In this document: positions 63,901 through 64,000 of the stretch, one piece after another
Position numbering within the stretch: position 1 is the first letter of the stretch
Layout: each line of letters opens with the position of its first letter
Origin: an uncultured Acetobacteraceae bacterium
GTDB taxonomy: Bacteria > Pseudomonadota > Alphaproteobacteria > Acetobacterales > Acetobacteraceae
Assembly: GCA_946476985.1 (NCBI GenBank)
Contig: CAMKWS010000008.1
Coordinates: 1-64,000, forward strand
Length of the DNA: 64,000 nt
Direction: 5' to 3'
Position numbers and translations under genes: made by a program
Notes under the pieces: generated by a model
Told to the model about the DNA's origin: nothing
Databases searched by the model: none
What the model saw: only the letters and a program-made list of their open reading frames with translations

Positions 63901-64000
63901 ATGTTTAAAAAGTCTGATTTTCCAGCTCCTGTTCTTATAACAACCTCTTCAGAGGTCGCGGCTTTATGTGCGAAGCTGCGTGATGAGCCGTTTGTAACGG
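63901..64000 (+). CDS. rnd: Ribonuclease D, 5' end only
   Basis: The first 33 codons (MFKKSDFPAPVLITTSSEVAAL, then CAKLRDEPFVT) match the start of RNase D, which trims tRNA 3' ends. The catalytic DEDD residues lie beyond the window edge, so the call is tentative. No strong ribosome site is seen. Confidence 0.6.
   Translation, partial: MFKKSDFPAPVLITTSSEVAALCAKLRDEPFVT

Noticed and set aside
1..64000. CRISPR arrays, insertion sequences, prophage or integrative-element ends
   Set aside because: No regularly spaced repeats, transposase, integrase or tRNA-flanking direct repeats were seen around either tRNA gene.

Overview
The window reads as one stretch of chromosome from an acetic acid bacterium (Alphaproteobacteria, Acetobacteraceae). 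This rests on several things: the alphaproteobacterial order dusB-ntr-hfq-hflX, the ChvG/ChvI pair next to rapZ, addB-addA-trxA-type linkage, an N-terminally extended S9 protein, short QueF, and many sugar-related transport and porin genes (two GalP-like symporters, an OprB-type porin). Base composition looks close to 50 % G+C, which fits the smaller-genome flower- or insect-associated genera better than Gluconobacter or Acetobacter, but I cannot name a genus. I see no insertion sequence, prophage, CRISPR array, rRNA operon or plasmid gene. Genes are dense and mostly intact.

Layout. 1-4.7 kb is a methionine module: metE on the minus strand, diverging from an ArsR/methyltransferase-type regulator (SahR-like) followed by metF; metE has a long structured leader. 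4.7-9.1 kb (minus) holds infC, thrS, a family 9 glycosyltransferase and grpE. 9.6-14.7 kb (plus) holds chvI-chvG, rapZ, a Zur-like regulator and an R. etli-type asparaginase. 15-18 kb has two tandem sugar/H+ symporters, each with its own terminator. 18-20.7 kb (minus) is pyrD with a glycosyltransferase. 21-28.2 kb (plus) is dusB, a shrunken ntrC, ntrY, ntrX, hfq, hflX; ntrB is missing. 28.3-29.7 kb is a SulP transporter.

30-34.7 kb has tRNA-His, a large anchored protein of unknown function (minus), the rplM-rpsI operon and a branched-chain aminotransferase. 34.7-39.6 kb (minus) has a Sel1-repeat protein, a DXD glycosyltransferase, tRNA-Leu(UAA), and a three-gene set (PotD-like binding protein, YcgN-like protein, YgjP-like metalloprotein). 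39.9-43.3 kb (plus) has a small membrane protein and a DUF1656-HlyD-NodT efflux set without its FUSC permease. 43.3-50.7 kb has a GT8-like glycosyltransferase, a CbpA-like DnaJ protein, a 48-codon membrane ORF, a peptide (POT) transporter, an OprB-type porin and a second outer-membrane barrel. 50.8-56.3 kb has queF, typA, a YgiN-like protein, an SDR, a ferredoxin-NADP reductase and tsaE. 56.4-63.1 kb is addB-addA, followed by trxA and the start of an RNase D gene cut by the window edge.

Themes. The most informative observations are reductions of otherwise standard alphaproteobacterial blocks: ntrB lost and ntrC reduced to an AAA+/Fis remnant, no hprK between chvG and rapZ, no amgK-murU between tsaE and addB, no FUSC gene beside its partners, and an orphan polyamine-type binding protein. 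Other points are an Hfq with altered proximal-pocket residues, an infC whose Shine-Dalgarno sits better before an AUA than before the ATG, and a strongly folded metE leader. I did not find a convincing wholly new multi-gene system; the candidates are listed with modest scores.
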